Source: Scleromitrula shiraiana (taxonomy: Eukaryota > Ascomycota > Leotiomycetes > Helotiales > Sclerotiniaceae). From it: a stretch of 64,000 nucleotides of DNA. Below the pieces are notes generated by a model that was given only the letters and a program-made list of their open reading frames with translations, did no database searches and was not told the DNA's origin. The stretch spans positions 1,612,001-1,676,000 of the forward strand of contig JABELC010000005.1 of the NCBI GenBank assembly GCA_028455995.1, in the 5' to 3' direction. Made by a program: the position numbers and the translations under genes. Position 1 is the stretch's first letter. Every line of letters begins with the position of its first letter. This document shows positions 45,186 to 55,234 of this stretch, piece by piece.

Positions 45186-45955
45186 GATCGAATATACAAG
45201 GCGTTGCATCACATCACATAAGAGATTGGTTGGTGGTTATGAAAATATTTCCTTATCGGCGGTGCGATAAGCCGGCACAGGCAGGAGGTGCGGGATAACT
45301 TATTACTAGCGTGCATTCTGACAAACGAAACGAAGCAATGCCTCCAGTGATTCCATTCTATCAAGTATGTTCATAGATTGTGAGATATGGAAAAATCTAT
45401 TCAATCAACTTCTTCTAATGTAAGATAGCTTTTTTGACCTTCAAATTTGAGTAATAAGACATTCACAAATATTGTACCTGCTCGGCCGGGTAGTTGTAGT
45501 TGTAGTTGTAGTTGTAGTTGTAGATTTGCACTAGATATGTTCACATCTGTAGACCAGTGCTGCTTTTGTAGTGCTAGAGTTGGTGCATAAAACATAGAAA
45601 TAGATACAGGAACAACTTATTAGACTTCTGGCTGTAATCGTTTCCCATTCAGTATAAAATGCATGATTCAATATGGTCAACGGTGATGGTATTAGATATT
45701 GGACGATGTGCCGCTTTTGAGAGGTTCACTTATCACCTAAAAGTGGAGTTGGAGAATTCTGAGGGTCGGGAAATAATGTAGATAAAACTCGATCTTCATA
45801 ACTATTTCGGCCTTGAACGCAAACCATCGAAAAAAAAAAAGAAAAAAAAAAAGAAGCCGCGGATAAAAGGGAACATTAACATAGCATTCAACGGAAAGTA
45901 CGAAAAAGTACCTAGGTACGATATTTGCTACGTAGGTCTACATAAAAGTAGCGGA
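45186..45955. promoter_or_regulatory. Divergent promoter region DUS2 / pyrophosphatase
   Basis: About 770 bp. It contains a GTTGTA hexanucleotide array (45493-45525) and a broken poly-A tract (about 45830-45856) some 100 bp before the first in-frame ATG of the pyrophosphatase. Poly(dA:dT) near a start often keeps promoters nucleosome-poor (general knowledge). No gene seen. Confidence 0.5.
45493..45525. repeat. (GTTGTA)n hexanucleotide repeat
   Basis: About five perfect copies of the 6-bp unit in tandem, in a non-coding region. Likely length-polymorphic. Confidence 0.8.
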
Positions 45956-46246
45956 ATGAGGAACATAAAGCTATGTGAAACATCTAGAAATTCAATTTCA
46001 AAATTTCAAAATATCATATACAATCGGATCAACACCTCCTCTCAATTCTATCATACTCAACAATTCATCCAGCTCCATTATTCCTACCAATTGAACAACC
46101 AATCGAATCTGCGCCTATTTTCAAAAGGCGTGACTGCCGCTCTGGCTACCCCACCAAATAAAATATCCCCGAGAGTGGTTCAAATATCTCGTCACTTCTC
46201 AACGAGTTCTTCCTTTGGCGATACACAATCACAATCAACTACAAAA
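45956..46246 (+). other. In-frame N-terminal extension of the pyrophosphatase, predicted mitochondrial presequence
   Basis: An ATG at 45956 opens 97 codons in frame with, and without stop before, the conserved pyrophosphatase start at 46247. From residue 10 to about 85 there is no Asp or Glu, while Arg, Lys, Ser and Asn are frequent (NIIYNRINTSSQFYHTQQF, RLFSKGVTAALATPPNKISP). Just before the enzyme there is VVQISRHFSTSSSF, typical of a matrix-protease cleavage site (Arg at -2/-3, then FSTS). Translation from here would give a 387-residue precursor; translation from 46247 gives the 290-residue cytosolic enzyme. Confidence 0.65.
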
Positions 46247-47474
46247 ATGGCCTCTAAATACACAGTTAGAAAGATCGGAGCTCCAAATACCTTGGAGCAC
46301 CGTATCTATATCGAGAAAGATGGTGTTCCAGTTTCGCCTTTCCACGATATCCCCCTCTATGCCAACGAGCAACAAACTATCTTGAACATGGTCGTTGAGA
46401 TTCCAAGATGGACTAACGGCAAATTGGAAATTAGCAAGGAGGAATGTGAGTACCGCTTTTTATTTCATTCAATATTCGCCATCTCAATCACCTACTGCAT
46501 CTCTCATGCGTATCTCTGTCAAGATACGATACTCTTATTTTCTTCCTTCAAACTGCAACAGCAGACAATTACTGACACATTGTGCTCTAGTGCTTAACCC
46601 AATCGAATGTCACTCCTATCATTAGAGCCGATTTGTATACTAATTTATGTTATAGAAGCAAGATGTTAAGAAGGGAAAGCTCAGATTCGTCCGCAACTGC
46701 TTCCCCCACAAAGGATATCTCTGGAACTACGGTGCCTTCCCTCAAGTATGATTCAAACGCTACGTATATCGTGTGCAAAGGACTAACACCGGATTAGACT
46801 TGGGAAGACCCCAACGTTGTTCACCCAGAGACCAAGGCCAAGGGTGATAACGATCCATTGGACGTCTGTGAAATCGGCGAATTAGTCGGATACCCCGGAC
46901 AAGTTAAGCAAGTTAAGGTTCTCGGAGTTATGGCTTTGCTCGATGAGGAGGAAACTGATTGGAAGGTTATCGTCATTGATGTCAATGACCCATTGGCACC
47001 TAAGCTCAACGATGTTGAGGATGTTGAGAGACATCTTCCAGGTCTTTTGAGAGCTACAAATGAATGGTTCAGAATCTACAAAATCCCAGATGGAAAGCCA
47101 GAGAACCAATTTGCTTTCACCGGAGAGTGCAAGAACAAGAAGTAAGCTTTCTACAAACATGCTAATACGTTTTTCGAATACTAATCATATTGCAGGTATG
47201 CCACCGATATTGTACGTGAGTGTGCCGAAGCTTGGGAGAAGCTCATCACCGGCAAGACCAACCCTGGTGATGTCTCAACGTAAGTTCCCAATTATTTCAA
47301 CTCCTGCAAAACTTTAATTAACAACCATACAGCACCAACCTTACTGTCAAGCAATCAAACAACCGTGTCAACCCTGACCAACTTCCTCCTATTCCAGCAC
47401 ACGAGAACTTGGCTCCGGCTCCAATCGACCCAAGCATTGACAAGTGGTTCTTCATCTCTGGTGCTGCCGCTTAA
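46247..47474 (+). CDS. IPP1: Inorganic pyrophosphatase (family I)
   Basis: Hydrolyses pyrophosphate to pull biosynthetic reactions forward. Exons 46247-46445, 46591-46604 (14-nt microexon), 46656-46745, 46798-47141, 47196-47279 and 47333-47474, 290 residues, close to yeast Ipp1. Conserved blocks: ASKYTVRKIGAPNTLEHRIY, GYLWNYGAFPQTWEDP, the metal-site signature GDNDPLDVCEIG and VIDVNDPLAPKLNDVEDV. The microexon gives ISKEELLNPIKQD, which matches the family. To stay in frame the intron after the microexon must begin GAATGT (46605) and end TATAG (46655), a GA..AG intron; the canonical GT four bases later would create a stop. An in-frame upstream start adds a presequence (separate entry). Confidence 0.93.
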
Positions 47475-48092
47475 GCTCAAACATTATGAAAGCAAGATTA
47501 TAGTCTTTTATGCTGCTGGGCCCTCCAAAAGTTGATCTGGGAAACGTTTATAGACGATACCTACATAAGCCAATGGCTATTCAGACAATGCAGAAAATTC
47601 CCAAAAGAACACTTTTTTGCTTGGCACCTGAATCTTCAGTGCGATGTGAACAATTCCCAGCCTCCGTTCACAAATCAAAGCTTCATTCATCATATTTGTG
47701 AAAGGCTTCTCCATCGCATGCGCAAAACCTTTGTGACGTGTTAATATAAGAAGACAGCTTGGCGTAATCTGTCTCCGCATTGGTACATAACGCAACTTTA
47801 ATGGTTGCTTCCTTGGAGCTGTAGAAGCGGTGATATGTACATTTGTAGCATGTGCCTTCGTTGAAGTAAAATTCTTGTAAAACTATCGGCAGTTGTTTGG
47901 CGGTTACGTGCAATTTGTGAACCAACCTGCTTGATAATCCTCAAAATTCCCACAATATGCGTTGAAATAACTCTCAAACACTATGCCAAGTTGTTCCGAA
48001 TATAGTTGCTTTAGTATAATATCGCCAGCTTAACTCGGCCGTAGAACGCCCCCCGCATATGGAATAAAAGTACATCCTCCCAAGAGTATACA
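47475..48092. other. Convergent intergenic region
   Basis: About 620 bp between pyrophosphatase and mL53 stops. Open frames on both strands of 60-80 codons lack domains. No gene seen. Confidence 0.55.
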
Positions 48093-48445
48093 TCAATTTC
48101 CGTCCAATTCTGCCTGTCTAGCCAATATTCTCGAATGCCTGTCTACCTCCTCGAATACACCCTTGATTCCTAACTTCTCAGAGTCTAGTTTCATCTCTTT
48201 TCCATCCTCTGCCAAAACATGATTAGAAAGAACCCTACGCATGGAACTTGGCTTTGCGGCAACATACTGAATTTTACACGAACAAAACTTGGATCTCTGG
48301 AAGCCCTGGGTAGCACTTTCGTATCGACCTTCATAGTCTGTCGTGCATTGGAAGGAAGGACTGAAAGGAACAATCGGGCGGTCTTGGATTTGGGTGAGAA
48401 GGGATTGAAAACGGTAGAAACCTCTGTGATGAATCGGGTGATCAT
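48093..48445 (-). CDS. MRPL44: Mitochondrial large-ribosomal-subunit protein mL53 (yeast Mrpl44)
   Basis: Structural protein of the 54S mitoribosomal subunit. Exons in transcript order 48445-48268 and 48208-48093, 97 residues. The protein starts MITRFITEVSTVFNPFSPKS, continues KTARLFLSVLPSNARQTMKV and VLPRASRDPSFVRVKFKDGK, then EMKLDSEKLGIKGVFEEVDR and ends HSRILARQAELDGN. The NPFS..KTARLFLxxLPxNAR and EVDRHSR blocks are the family hallmarks. The length is usual. The gene is easily missed because each exon is short and an antisense frame overlaps it. In the leader an ATG at 48654 opens a 20-codon upstream frame, and a possible 5'-UTR intron (GTAATT...CACTAG) ends near 48464. Divergent from SEC20 with 306 bp between starts. 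Confidence 0.85.
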
Positions 48446-48751
48446 ATTGGCTATTGGGAACTAGTGATATAGATCAGTATTTCGCAATCCTTGCTTGGAC
48501 AGGAAATTAGGAATTACCTGGGAAGTTGAGCGCTCTGTCACAGTCCTGAGATGGAATTTGAGGTTCACAGGCCGAAGATGCGATACAGGCCTAAAATAAA
48601 ATTCTCGGCAATTTTGCGGCTACAACTAGGATGAAAGCTACAATGCGACCCATGATGCAATGATAATTCTGGCCTTACACAACATCTCAAGGCTTTTGAA
48701 AATATCATATTAATCAACAATTTATAACTTGTGAATTACAAGCAAGTCATC
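48446..48751. promoter_or_regulatory. Bidirectional promoter mL53 / SEC20
   Basis: 306 bp between divergent start codons. It contains the putative mL53 leader with a short upstream frame. Both promoters must lie in this interval. Confidence 0.5.
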
Positions 48752-50121
48752 ATGTCGTTAGATTTACTTTCGGAGCGTTTATTAGCTTTGCAGGAGTCAA
48801 CTAGGCAAGCAAAGGAACTTATGAAACGCTTAGAAACTATCAAATTCCAACCTGGCACTGTACCTCTAAGGAGCGACGACGAAAACATTGCTAAGGAACT
48901 TTCTACAGAAGTCGCCCAGATATTGAAGGAGCAAGATGAGGACTATGCGCTACTTAAAGAAGAAATTCTATGTATAGATGATGGGACCCCGGGTAGTTAT
49001 CTGGAAACGCGACGGGATGAGCTGGAACAACTTGTGGAGAGGGACATGAAAGAGGTCAATCTGTAAGATACAATACGTCTTGGTTTTCAGAGTCTGCTAT
49101 ATGAATCGCACAGTTTACTAAGTTACATAGATGTTATGAAGCATTTCGTAAAGCGCGACTAAAAGCTCAAAAGCGTCTTAAATGTGCACAACAAAAGGAG
49201 CGCCAATGGCTTCTTAAAGCGAGCTTAAACCCCTCTCAAGCTTCAACTCCAAATTCAACAGAATCGCCGCAATGGCCTCCCGCGCGACCAAAAGTGGCAC
49301 TCACGAAGGAGGAGAAAGAGATAAATGCTAGTGGTGATGTTACTCTCGCTTTGCGACGTACCCACGAGATGATGGCTTCAGAGTTGGATCGTTCTCAATT
49401 CGCACACGATACTCTGAAACAATCTACGGAGGCTTTGGCACAACTATCTGAAACGTATTCAACATTGGATACTCTATTATCGAGCTCGAGAAATCTGCTG
49501 GGGACCTTACTGAGGAGTCAAAAGAGTGACACATGGTATCTGGAATCGGCATTTTATGTCCTCCTGTGTACGATCGGATGGTTGGTCTTTAGGAGATTCT
49601 TCTACGGCCCGCTATGGTGGCTCGTTTATGCTCCCCTTAGGCTATCATTTAGCACCATCTTTGGCATACTTGGAATAATGGGATCAAAAGGCGGATCCGT
49701 TGTCGAAAATGGCGCTAATAAAGGATCGATTGCGATCCCAAGCCAGTCAATTCTTTCGAGCAGGAGTGAAAACCCAAAACTAAATAACGAGGATGTTCCG
49801 ATTATGAAAGCTAGTAGTCATGTTTCACAGGAGACGACAGTGGATTCGCAAACTACTGAACATCCATCAACATCTACTCTGACGGAAGAAATCGAGTGGA
49901 TTATCGATGAAAGTCAGAATTTCCAAGCTGTCAACGAAAAGCAGGTCGCTGAAGAAGAATTCGTTATTGAAGAGCGAATAGAAGATGCTACTCAAGATTC
50001 ATACTCTATGCCAGATGTCGACACAAATGAAGAAGCAACTTCAGAAGGGAACCCAAAGAAAAGAATGTGGGAAGAGCCGGTTGAAGAAGTCGTTGAAGAG
50101 CATCTAAGGGATGAGCTATAG
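48752..50121 (+). CDS. SEC20: SEC20 SNARE of Golgi-to-ER retrograde transport
   Basis: Qb-type SNARE that works with Ufe1 and Use1 and the Dsl1 tether at the ER. Exons 48752-49062 and 49131-50121, 433 residues. The N-terminal helical tether-binding part (LDLLSERLLALQESTRQAKE) is followed by the Sec20/BNIP1 SNARE region: DVTLALRRTHEMMASELDRS, QFAHDTLKQSTEALAQLSET and YSTLDTLLSSSRNLLGTLLR. A membrane anchor follows at about residues 244-262 (LESAFYVLLCTIGWLVFRRF). The lumenal tail of about 150 residues is acidic and ends RDEL, an HDEL-type ER retrieval signal, as in yeast Sec20 (which ends HDEL). The start is the ATG at 48752; the frame upstream has only a GTG. A single 68-nt intron at phase 2. 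Confidence 0.92.
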
Positions 50122-50727
50122 TTACTCAAAAAACTAATACTTTAATCCAAATCATAACTTCTTGTGATCCATGTTTGCATGTGATTCTCAAGTTTTTGTG
50201 GTCACTTATATGTTATAGCTGTTTTGCCCAGTGCACCGAATACAATAACCATAATCATGAAGTCTAAACACGAATTATACATTCAACAGATTGAGTGGTG
50301 TTATCTATTGCGCATGGAAAACAATGTCCATAGAGAGCCGAGTTGTTGTAAGATTAGTTTTGAATGTCCACTCACTTGATCATCAACACTGTATACAATC
50401 CTGATTTGGATGTCTGAATTCTCAATAGATATTCAAATGAATTTAACTTAAAAACAACTTCAATGTTTATGTTTTCGATAGACATTGAGATGGAGTTTGC
50501 TCAAAATATATTAGAATGTTCAAATTCTAAATCGGCATTAATGAGCCTAAAGCTTCGACTCATGCACATTTCTGCCATATATCACCGCCTTACTAGTGCT
50601 AAAACAGGGGTCTAGCTCTGCTCCACAGCTACTCTGGCCTCACGATGATATCTAACTCATCATATCATGACATAACGCACTCCGAATTCAGTATCACACA
50701 CTCTTTTGAAAAGGAATTTAAACCGCG
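50122..50727. other. Intergenic region with repeat copy
   Basis: About 600 bp in tandem orientation between SEC20 and TVP23. A dispersed-repeat tract fills 50351-50535. No gene seen. Confidence 0.6.
50351..50535. repeat. Dispersed AT-rich repeat, degenerate copy
   Basis: Contains AGATTAGTTTTGAATGTCCA at its left edge, several ATATTCAAAT and GACATTGA words and AGAATGTTCAAATTC at the right. More degenerate than other copies. Confidence 0.4.
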
Positions 50728-51592
50728 ATGGAACAAAACGAACCCGCTGGGTCGCTGAGCTGGCGTCTCAGCTCTCATCCTATTACTTTATTATGTTTCC
50801 TAGGATTTCGCATCTGTAGGTTGCTTGCGCGTTCACTTAAAGAATATATATATATATATCCATGAATTCGGTAGCTAACATGAATTCGAACCGAACAGCC
50901 AGTCTCCTAGTCTACCTCTTCGGACTCTGGTTCAGCCAAAACTTGTTCGTCCCCCCTTCCAAACCCTCACCATCTCCATCCACAATAACTAACTGTCTCC
51001 CCCTCTCCACAGCGTCCTCATCTTCATAATAACCATGCTCCTCCTCGCAACCGATTTCTACTACCTCAAGAACATCGCCGGTCGTCGACTTGTCGGTCTG
51101 CGCTGGTGGAACGAGGTTGATCCTACGTCGGGCGATTCGCATTGGGTTTTCGAGTCGTCGGATCCCAGTACAAAGGTTATTAATGCCACGGATAGTAGGT
51201 TCTTTTGGATTGCGCTATATTCGCAACCTTTGCTTTGGGTGGGCTTGGCTTTTGTCGCTATTTTTAGGTTTGAGTTTATTTGGTTGACGTTGGTTGGTGA
51301 GTACGTTTTATTTTGTTGTTTTGGGGGTGGGAATGGCGGGGAGACGAGCTGGCTGGGGAGCATTGGGGTGTGGTCAAGGAACAAGAGGTTGCGGTGTAGA
51401 GGGTGAAGAACATACTAACGTGTGCATAATTCTATAGCCATTGCGCTGAGTTTGACAATCACGAATACCTTAGCTTTCTCGAGATGTGATAAATTTGGGC
51501 AGGCATCGAATTTGGCGGGAAGTGCTATGTATTCTTCGGGTTTTGCAGGGAACATTGCGAGTGGTATGATTGGAAGATTCTTCTCACGTTGA
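50728..51592 (+). CDS. TVP23: Golgi apparatus membrane protein TVP23
   Basis: Late-Golgi/endosomal vesicle membrane protein (DUF846 family). Exons 50728-50815, 50899-50944, 51013-51296 and 51438-51592, 190 residues, the usual size. The N-terminus reads [20 protein letters not shown] with [20 protein letters not shown] as first membrane helix. Helices follow at YLFGLWFSQNFVLIFIITML, FFWIALYSQPLLWVGLAFVA with IFRFEFIWLTLVAIALSLT. The conserved loop is NIAGRRLVGLRWWNEVDPTS. Exon 2 is only 46 nt and intron 1 contains an (AT)n run at about 50843-50858. An ATG at 50880 lies inside intron 1 and is not the start. Exon 1 to intron 2 are C-rich and the later part G-rich, switching near 51080. Confidence 0.92.
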
Positions 51593-52146
51593 AACTAGTT
51601 CTGTGGGATGGTTATCTAGAGAGGAAATGAGGTTAGGCTCGCGGTGTATGATACCAGAATGAACGATACCTAAGGCTTTGGGTGATATGCTACAATTTAC
51701 TTTACTGTTATCCTTGGGGCTTTTGGCGCCTATGTTTTTTCGTGTTGTGTATATGCAGTGGAGATTGTATTGGAATTCTATGAATCAAGAAGCTATCAAT
51801 CTCAAGGGACGAGGTCCAACCGATGTGGAGAGATTCACAATCAGTATATGTGTGTTTATCACATCTTGGAAGAGTTTCCCAAGATACATCTACTTTTGCG
51901 CATGATTTGGACTGTATGGCTATCACAATCGTCTGTTTTTGAAGATCCTGGGCAGTAGCGAAAGAGTATGAATCCAAACCTTGGCGGTGAAGTCAAATTT
52001 GGTCTATCACCATCTCCTTTCGATATTCTTCATTCTTTACTTCAAGCTCGCATTTCCAATTTTAAGAGTTCCGGAACGTCGTTTGCTATCGATGATAATA
52101 TTAAGCATTTAAATTATATAGCACGAGATAAATCTCAAGTGCAGGT
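51593..52146. other. Convergent intergenic region
   Basis: About 550 bp between the TVP23 and acyl-CoA ligase stops. A 75-codon frame at 51678-51905 begins with a non-ATG codon and has one hydrophobic stretch, but no family signature; I treat it as 3' flank. Confidence 0.55.
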
Positions 52147-54214
52147 CTAAAGTCTAGCCATCCTCCCCTCCTTCTCCGCCATCTCCCTCAACAACCTCTT
52201 CAAAATCTTCCCACTCGCATTCTTCGGGATGGACTTCACAAACCTCACACCCCCGGTCAACTCCTTATATCTAGCCAACTTCTTTCCACACCATTCCTTC
52301 ACATCTATCTCCTCTAGCTTCTTGCTTTGCTCAACAGGTCGCTTCACTACATATGCACGTGGCCATTCCCCATCCGCAACTGATCCTTTCACACCAATAA
52401 CTGCCGCGTCGATAATTAAGGGGTGGGATAGAAGGACAGCTTCGATCTCTGGAGGTGCAACTTGAAAACCTCGCACTTTTATGAGCTCTTTCTTTCGGTC
52501 GACTATGTACCACATTTTGTTGCCAGAATCACGGTAAACTATATCGCCGGTCTTGAAGAACCCGGCTGAGTCAAAAGATTCGCTGTTTGCCTTGGGGTTC
52601 TCAACTAAAGTTAGGGTATTAGCACCTGTTACGAATGAGATAGGAATGGAACTAAAAGCCTTACAATAACCTGGGATGACATTTGGACCCCGAACACAAA
52701 GTTCGCCACGGACATCATATCCCGTGATATCGTTGCCCGCATCGTCGATTATTCTATATAGTTAGTATATATAATCGAAAGAAATCAAGAAGCCCGAAAG
52801 CAAAGTACAAACTCACTTTACATCTATGTTTGCCAACATACATCCTATGCTACCGGTTCTATCATCCTTCCCATACGGTACCATCGCACAACCACAAGAT
52901 GTTTCCGTCAAACCCAACCCCTGACATATTGACGCATCCGGCGCGCATAATTTTTTGAATTTTTCAAGTGGTTCTTTTCCAAGAGGCGCTGCACCTATTA
53001 GTGCAAATTTTAGGGATTTCAGCCTATCCCCTGCTTTTCCGGACATTATGATTCCGATCACTATTGGGGGAACTAGCATTGTGTCGTTGATTTGGTAGTT
53101 CTTGATGTGTGAGAGGAATGATTCAAGTTTGAAACGTCGCATTATGTAGGTTATATGTCCTCCTTTTAAGGCTGATGTGTGGGCGGCTATCGCTTGTTTA
53201 ATGGCTTGTTCTATTGTCAGGGAAAGAGGGGGTAGGACTTACTTGGTACGCAGGCTGCGTGGAACATTGGCAGTGCAAGTAATCGCTTTATCTGTTGTTC
53301 AAATCTTACTTAGCTCTTATTCATGTGATTTGGTAGTCCACTTGAGCAATGATCTAGATAGAAATGGAAACATACAGTGTATTTTTTGTCCATTTGCTCG
53401 TGATAAAGACTGTGTTGCGCAATGAGGTTCTGGTGTGAGATTTCCGCTGCTTTCGGAAGACCAGTCGTTCCACTACTAAATAGTCTTGCGGCTGTAGTCT
53501 CTTTGCAGGTTTTTTCATCATCAAATCTCACCCAATCTTTCTCTCCGTGTTTCATCAATTCCTTGAATGATCGAAACCCTGAAGGAATAGGTTGATTTAG
53601 GACATCGAAGATCCAGATATTGGAGGTTGAGATTCCGCATTCTTTGGTAGCGGATAGTGTGTTGGTGAGCATTTCTGGCTCAGTGATGAAGAACTTGGCA
53701 CGTGAGGTTTTGATATGATGTACAAGTTCATGAGGTGTGTAAGATGGATTTGTACCAGTGAACACTCCACCGGCTGCTATGATACCTGTTTGTAGAGAAG
53801 TATGAGTAGTCGAAAAGTCATGGGACCTAGATATCATGTCTCATACCTAGGAACATCATGGAATAGTATATCTATATTATATTGTCAGATATGTATATTT
53901 TGATGGGAGCATCTGTTTCAAGTTCCTACTCACATCATTGAACGAATTCAAACACACACAATCACCCTTCTTTAGACCAGCTGCTTGGAACCCGGCCGCT
54001 AGTTTTCGAATGATTACTCTGGCTTGGTTGGCAGATATGGACCGCGATGGATTATTGACGTCGATATATATCTGTTTGGCTTTTAGAACACATATTGACG
54101 CTTCCCAGAATGATGTCTTACAGGTCCATCTTGATTATAGGTAATATTGTCGAAAGTCCAAGATAGGATATCTTTCGTATCTAGAGGGATTATTTTTTCT
54201 GCTAGAAAAACCAT
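52147..54214 (-). CDS. 4-coumarate-CoA ligase-like acyl-activating enzyme, probably peroxisomal
   Basis: Adenylate-forming enzyme that joins a carboxylic acid to CoA through an acyl-AMP. Eight exons in transcript order: 54214-54122, 54071-53934, 53871-53847 (25 nt), 53785-53376, 53291-53243, 53186-52817, 52753-52665 and 52604-52147, giving 543 residues; every phase agrees. Start MVFLAEKIIPLDTKDILSW is typical of fungal members. Motifs: ARLFSSGTTGLPKAAEISH (P-loop), HAACVPTAHTSALKGGHITY, QGLGLTETSCG, GFFKTGDIVYRD, YIVDRKKELIKVRGFQVAPP and catalytic Lys in PKNASGKILKR. The C-terminus ARL is a type 1 peroxisomal targeting signal. The substrate (aromatic or fatty acid) cannot be told. No biosynthetic cluster surrounds it. 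Confidence 0.9.
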
Positions 54215-55234
54215 TATTACGATGACCTTCTCGTCTTGGGTGCTGAGGGTATTACGGGCTGGTATGGAGTATTTAAATGGAGAACAATGCGAACCTTTCA
54301 GAAGTAAGAAAACATGGATTTACTCCGACGGAGAGATATTATTTGAAGATAGTGAATCTGGGCCCATTGCTTGTTGTCTCTACAGTTGGAGTTATCCATA
54401 GTTAATTTAAAGTAGTGCTGATGCTCCATCCATGACTTCAATTCTATTGGTGCGGAATTCCGCTTATGAGCCTTTTCCTATTCACTTGTATTGAGGCTAT
54501 CTACATACTTAGGTACCCAGGAGAAGTAAGTGTGCTTTTCTGATATCTTGAAAAGAGTTTCTTCAAATTGATCTTAGAATCAACTATTCATGGAAGTATT
54601 CGGTGTTCGATATTGGGTAAGGAGACATGAAGATAAAGTTCATACTTCACAGAATCTTAAACTCTAGATTTCTTCTCTGTGATAAAGAAAGAGTAGGAAG
54701 TTGCTTACTTATCTCTATGGGTGGAGTAGAAGCTGCATGTACATGCATACATGCGGGGACGGGGGTCGCATCACTAACTCCTATCAAAGACTGTAATACG
54801 CTTATATCTTTCATGGATTTTGTTATACTATCTGTAGATGGCAAGTTCCATATTACTGCTACCGGTATATGTGTTCAGGAAAATATTATCAATACTTAAT
54901 TGCAGCAGATATTTCAAACGAAGAAATCACTTTCGAGGTAATATATGACTGAACGTCGGTTCAAGATTAGATATTCCAATACTTTTTGGATCATTTATTT
55001 TCCAATGTCCATTTAAAATATAAATATTCAGATCTTTATTTTGTTAATTTGCTTGCGATTGCCGGTACAAACTAAAGGTATTCGAATATTAATATATATG
55101 TATGATTGTGCGTTAGTCAAACAAATATTCAAGACTTGGTCAGCTCGCATCATAAGCGGTAATCTTGTACTAGCAACATTAGATCTCTTAACACCACTCA
55201 AGCGAATTTTAGTTGCAAAAATCCATCGCTATAT
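54215..55234. other. Intergenic region with repeat copy
   Basis: About 1 kb upstream of the acyl-CoA ligase and downstream of the F-box gene. A dispersed-repeat tract lies at 54988-55135. Short frames (e.g. 54627-54899) show no domain. Confidence 0.55.
54988..55135. repeat. Dispersed AT-rich repeat
   Basis: Left edge GGATCATTTATTTTCCAATG then TCCATTTAAAATATAAATAT, a close match to the family end motif. The right boundary is uncertain (AATATTCAAGACTT near 55122). Confidence 0.5.

Noticed and set aside
50880..50898. Alternative TVP23 start (MNSNRTASLLV)
   Set aside because: It is inside intron 1; the true first exon at 50728 supplies the conserved [20 protein letters not shown] N-terminus.
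51678..51905. Hydrophobic 75-codon frame downstream of TVP23
   Set aside because: No ATG start, no family signature, and TVP23 already ends at its usual length.
54627..54899. 90-codon frame upstream of the acyl-CoA ligase
   Set aside because: No recognisable domain, weak context and adjacent to repeat DNA.
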